6,945 nt of DNA from an uncultured bacterium (lineage in GTDB: Bacteria > Patescibacteria > Paceibacteria > UBA9973 > Zambryskibacteraceae): assembly GCA_903918125.1 (NCBI GenBank), contig CAIXDB010000035.1, positions 1 through 6,945 of the forward strand, given 5' to 3'. Made by a program: the position numbers and the translations under genes. The notes under the pieces were generated by a model. It searched no databases. It saw only the letters and a program-made list of their open reading frames with translations, and was not told where the DNA came from. Shown here piece after piece: positions 4,645 through 6,945 of the stretch; position 1 is the first letter of the stretch, and every line of letters begins with the position of its first letter.

Positions 4645-5916
4645 ATGTTGGACATAAAATTCATACGAGAGAATAAAGACTTGGTGGCGGCTGGGGCGGT
4701 GAAGAAACATATTGAGTTCGACGTGGAGAAACTTATCGCACTCGACGACAAGCGCAAGGAGCTCATCGGTTTAATTGAGAAAAAACGCGCGGAGCAAAAC
4801 GCCGTGAGCGACAAAATCATCCACGTGATGGATCCTGCGGAAAAGCAAAAAGTTATTTCGGAAATGCAGGCCTTGAAAACCGAATTGCAAAAAGAAGAGG
4901 AAGAACTGAAGACCGTGATGCACGACTGGCAACTGGCCATGGTGTCCGTGCCGAACATTCCGGACATGTCCGTGCCGGAGGGCGAGAGCGACGCGGACAA
5001 CAAAGAAATAAAAATATGGGGGGCGCCTCCAAAATTTGATTTCGAGCCGAAGGGTCACGTCGAGCTCATGACCGCACTCGGTATGCTCGACGTCGAGCGC
5101 GGAGTGAAAGTTGCCGGTTTTCGCGGATATTTTTTGACCGGTGACGGTGCGCGACTGGAGTTTGCCTTGTGGCGTTTCGTGCAGGATTTTTTTGCAAAAA
5201 AAGAAGGTTTTGTTCCGATGATTGTGCCGTCGATGCTTCGTCGTGAGCCGTTCATGGGCACCGGCTATTTGCCGCAAAGCGAGGAGGATTTATTTAAAAC
5301 ACAGGACGGCGAGTATCTTTCCGGAACGGCCGAGGTTGCCACGATGGGATTTTACATGGACGAAGTGTTGGAGAAAAAAGATTTGCCGATTAAAATTTTG
5401 TCTTTTTCGGACGCGTTTCGGCGTGAGATTGGCGCACATGGCAAGGATACAAAAGGCATTCTGCGCGTGCATGAATTCTACAAGTTTGAGCAAGTGGTGC
5501 TCTGTGAAGCATCGCACGCCGACTCGGTCAAATACCATGAGGAGATTCAGGCAAACACTGAAGAGTTGACGCAAGCACTTGGTTTGCCATATCACGTAGT
5601 TGCGAATTGCGGAGGGGATTTGGGTCTCGGGCAGGTCAAAAAATATGATATAGAAGTGTGGATGCCGTCCGAAGGAAAATATCGCGAGACTGGCTCAGCG
5701 TCATACTTTCATGATTTCCAAACACGCCGACTGAATATCCGCTATCGCGACGATGACGGAAAATTAAAATTTGTTCATTCGCTCAACAACACCGCGCTCT
5801 CCGGCCGTCCGCTCATCATGATTGTCGAAAATTTCCAGCAGGCCGACGGCTCGATAAAAATCCCCGAAGTCTTGCGACCGTACATGAACGGCCAGGAAGT
5901 AATTGCGAAAAAATAA
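4645..5916 (+). CDS. serS: Seryl-tRNA synthetase
   Basis: 423 residues, full length for a bacterial SerRS. It charges tRNA-Ser (and tRNA-Sec where present) with serine using ATP, in the cytoplasm, as a homodimer. The start MLDIKFIRENKDLV is typical; upstream in-frame TTG 4582 is rejected because it precedes the promoter. Residues about 28-100 form the long antiparallel coiled-coil arm (RKELIGLIEKKRAEQNAV, then ELQKEEEELKTV) that grips the tRNA-Ser long variable arm. The class II core follows: LSGTAEVA (225-232, serine-binding TAE loop), motif 2 FRREIGAHGKDTKGILRVHEF (258-278), DIEVWMP (335-341), DFQTRRLNIRYR (357-368) and motif 3 LNNTALSGRPLIMIVENFQ (380-398). Motif 3 looks one residue shorter than the usual LNGSGLAVGRTL or LNNTAIASPRIL forms but keeps the arginine (R388). 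The usual SCSN segment before DFQ reads SASYFH. ftsQ follows after one base, so the two are probably co-transcribed. Confidence 0.97.
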   Translation: MLDIKFIRENKDLVAAGAVKKHIEFDVEKLIALDDKRKELIGLIEKKRAEQNAVSDKIIHVMDPAEKQKVISEMQALKTELQKEEEELKTVMHDWQLAMVSVPNIPDMSVPEGESDADNKEIKIWGAPPKFDFEPKGHVELMTALGMLDVERGVKVAGFRGYFLTGDGARLEFALWRFVQDFFAKKEGFVPMIVPSMLRREPFMGTGYLPQSEEDLFKTQDGEYLSGTAEVATMGFYMDEVLEKKDLPIKILSFSDAFRREIGAHGKDTKGILRVHEFYKFEQVVLCEASHADSVKYHEEIQANTEELTQALGLPYHVVANCGGDLGLGQVKKYDIEVWMPSEGKYRETGSASYFHDFQTRRLNIRYRDDDGKLKFVHSLNNTALSGRPLIMIVENFQQADGSIKIPEVLRPYMNGQEVIAKK

Positions 5917-5917
5917 C

Positions 5918-6829
5918 ATGGCGGGACACACCTTCTCTCATCGGGAGGAATATAAAAAACACAGGCGAAACATTCGGCTGATTCGCATCGGGATTGCGGC
6001 GTGTGCGGTCGTCGTGCTCGTCGGTGTGGCGTCATACGTTGCACACCGACCGTCACTGCGCGTGTCGCGAGTGGAGCTGTCCGGCGGTGTGCTTGTGGCG
6101 CAAGCTGATGTGGAAGCGGAAACGTTGAATTTTCTCTCCGGCTCGTATCTCTGGCTTTTTCCCAAAAATAATATTTTTTTGTATCCGCACGGTGCACTCG
6201 AGCGCGATTTGCAGGAACATTTCAAACGCATCGACACTATCACCGTCGGTCGCGGTGCGGATTTTCACACGCTCGTTGTGACGGTGACGGAGCGCAAACC
6301 TGTCGCGTTGTGGTGCGACACGGTGCCGGGGGCGGTTGCTCTTGCGACGTCGACAAACTCAACGCAATCCGCGCAGTGCTATTTCATGGACGATCAAAGC
6401 ACGATTTTTGCCGTGTCACCCGACTTTTCCGGTGATGCATATTTTAAATATTACGGCGATATCTCGACGACCAGTCCGATTTCGGCAAATCCCATCGGTG
6501 CGCAATACATCGCATCGAGTACGCTTTTTGCCGAGCTGTCGCAGTTTGTAGATTTCACGACCAAACTCGGTTTGCATCCCCAGTACATTGTGGAGAATGA
6601 CAGCGACGACTTCGCACTGGCTATCGCCGGTGGCGGGCACATTTATTTTGATACCGATGAGCCGTTCACACAAATCACTGGTAATTTGCAGGCGCTTCTC
6701 GCTCGCACGCCCGCGCTCATGCCGTCTCCGACACGCAACTTGCCGGTGGAGTACATCGACCTACGGTATGGCAACAAACTGTTCTACAAACTTTCGGGCA
6801 CCGCCAGCACGTCGAGTGTGAATCAATAA
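5918..6829 (+). CDS. ftsQ: FtsQ/DivIB-type cell division protein
   Basis: 303 residues, bitopic inner-membrane protein. FtsQ links early and late divisome proteins and, with FtsB and FtsL, controls septal peptidoglycan synthesis. Seen: a short basic cytoplasmic tail (1-20, HREEYKKHRRNIR), one transmembrane helix (about 21-42), a POTRA-like domain starting LRVSRVELSGG (47-57) and ending LVVTVTERKPVALWC (119-133), then a beta domain finishing YIDLRYGNKLFYKL (279-292), which closely matches the end of other FtsQ proteins. Size and order fit the family. The ATG at 5918 begins one base after the serS stop, indicating translational coupling or at least one mRNA; an in-frame TTG at 5903 lies inside serS and is less likely. 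No strong ribosome-binding site is present. Placement beside serS, not ftsA/ftsZ or mur genes, is unlike the classical division cluster. Confidence 0.88.
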   Translation: MAGHTFSHREEYKKHRRNIRLIRIGIAACAVVVLVGVASYVAHRPSLRVSRVELSGGVLVAQADVEAETLNFLSGSYLWLFPKNNIFLYPHGALERDLQEHFKRIDTITVGRGADFHTLVVTVTERKPVALWCDTVPGAVALATSTNSTQSAQCYFMDDQSTIFAVSPDFSGDAYFKYYGDISTTSPISANPIGAQYIASSTLFAELSQFVDFTTKLGLHPQYIVENDSDDFALAIAGGGHIYFDTDEPFTQITGNLQALLARTPALMPSPTRNLPVEYIDLRYGNKLFYKLSGTASTSSVNQ

Positions 6830-6837
6830 TTCGAATT

Positions 6838-6945
6838 TCAAAACCTTGCACATACTTTCCGAAGCAATCTGTCTGGCGAAGCTTCGCCAGCGAACTTCTC
6901 GTCAATCAAGAAAATAATCTCCTCGGCGTGTGCCACGCACGCCTG
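6838..6945 (-). CDS. Possible C-terminal end of a convergent gene (partial)
   Basis: The minus strand is open from the window edge for 35 codons to TGA at 6840-6838. It would end HAEEIIFLIDEKFAG then EASPDRLLRKVCARF, an amphipathic, protein-like composition. The stop would lie eight bases from the end of ftsQ, in convergent orientation. Against it: the plus strand is open here too, the stretch is short, and it contains an 18-bp palindrome that may be an intergenic repeat. No family recognised. Confidence 0.35.
   Translation of the reverse strand, partial: QACVAHAEEIIFLIDEKFAGEASPDRLLRKVCARF
6873..6890. repeat. Perfect 18-bp palindrome CTGGCGAAGCTTCGCCAG
   Basis: Both halves are exact reverse complements with no loop, centred between 6881 and 6882. 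There is no T tract on either side, so it is not a standard terminator. It may be a dispersed palindromic repeat or the core of an ftsQ 3' structure. Confidence 0.6.

Noticed and set aside
6925..6943. GGCGTG/CACGCC inverted repeat as a terminator
   Set aside because: It has only six base pairs and no T tract on either strand within the window; probably chance.
1..6945. tRNA, rRNA, CRISPR array or insertion sequence
   Set aside because: I saw no cloverleaf, rRNA core, regularly spaced direct repeats, transposase or terminal inverted repeats.

Overview
The window reads like a chromosome segment of a Patescibacteria (Candidate Phyla Radiation) bacterium. The reasons are a compact layout, several genes whose -10 box sits so close to the start codon that the mRNA would be leaderless or nearly so, a diversity-generating retroelement (DGR) with an Avd-like helper, and an actin-like/membrane-protein gene pair of a type I associate with this group. 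The genetic code looks standard: stops are TAA or TAG, and no gene needs UGA read as an amino acid. The lineage assignment is an inference from gene content, not from a phylogenetic marker search.

Left part (1-1533): a DGR. The extreme left edge (1 to about 80, cut by the window) carries a run of AAC/AAT codons in one phase that would read NRNDNDWNDNWWFAGLRN, the signature of an unmutated template repeat (TR). A hairpin followed by T-rich sequence (83-119) closes it. Next comes an Avd-type four-helix-bundle gene on the minus strand (88-483), with a run of ten G (C on the coding strand) inside its first codons. Then a plus-strand reverse transcriptase (541-1533) has the DGR-specific LGNLTSQ motif and a YADD catalytic centre. 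The variable repeat and target gene are not visible and should lie to the left or elsewhere in the genome.

Middle part (1541-4314): an actin-like ATPase of the FtsA/PilM superfamily, whose promoter overlaps the RT stop codon, is followed by a single-pass membrane protein with a proline-rich cytoplasmic tail and a large extracytoplasmic region resembling patescibacterial proteins annotated as baseplate J/gp47-like. The order 'actin-like cytoplasmic protein, then membrane anchor' recalls PilM/PilN or FtsA and its partners; the pair may form an uncharacterised envelope complex. A strong hairpin terminator ends the unit.

Between 4321 and 4590 lies a complete small minus-strand transcription unit: a consensus promoter (TTGACA, 17 bp, TATCAT), a strong Shine-Dalgarno sequence, a 46-codon membrane microprotein (4399-4539) and its own terminator.

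Right part (4645-6945): serS (seryl-tRNA synthetase) is followed after one base by an ftsQ/divIB-like cell-division gene. The last 116 bases hold an 18-bp perfect palindrome and an open minus-strand frame that may be the end of a convergent gene.
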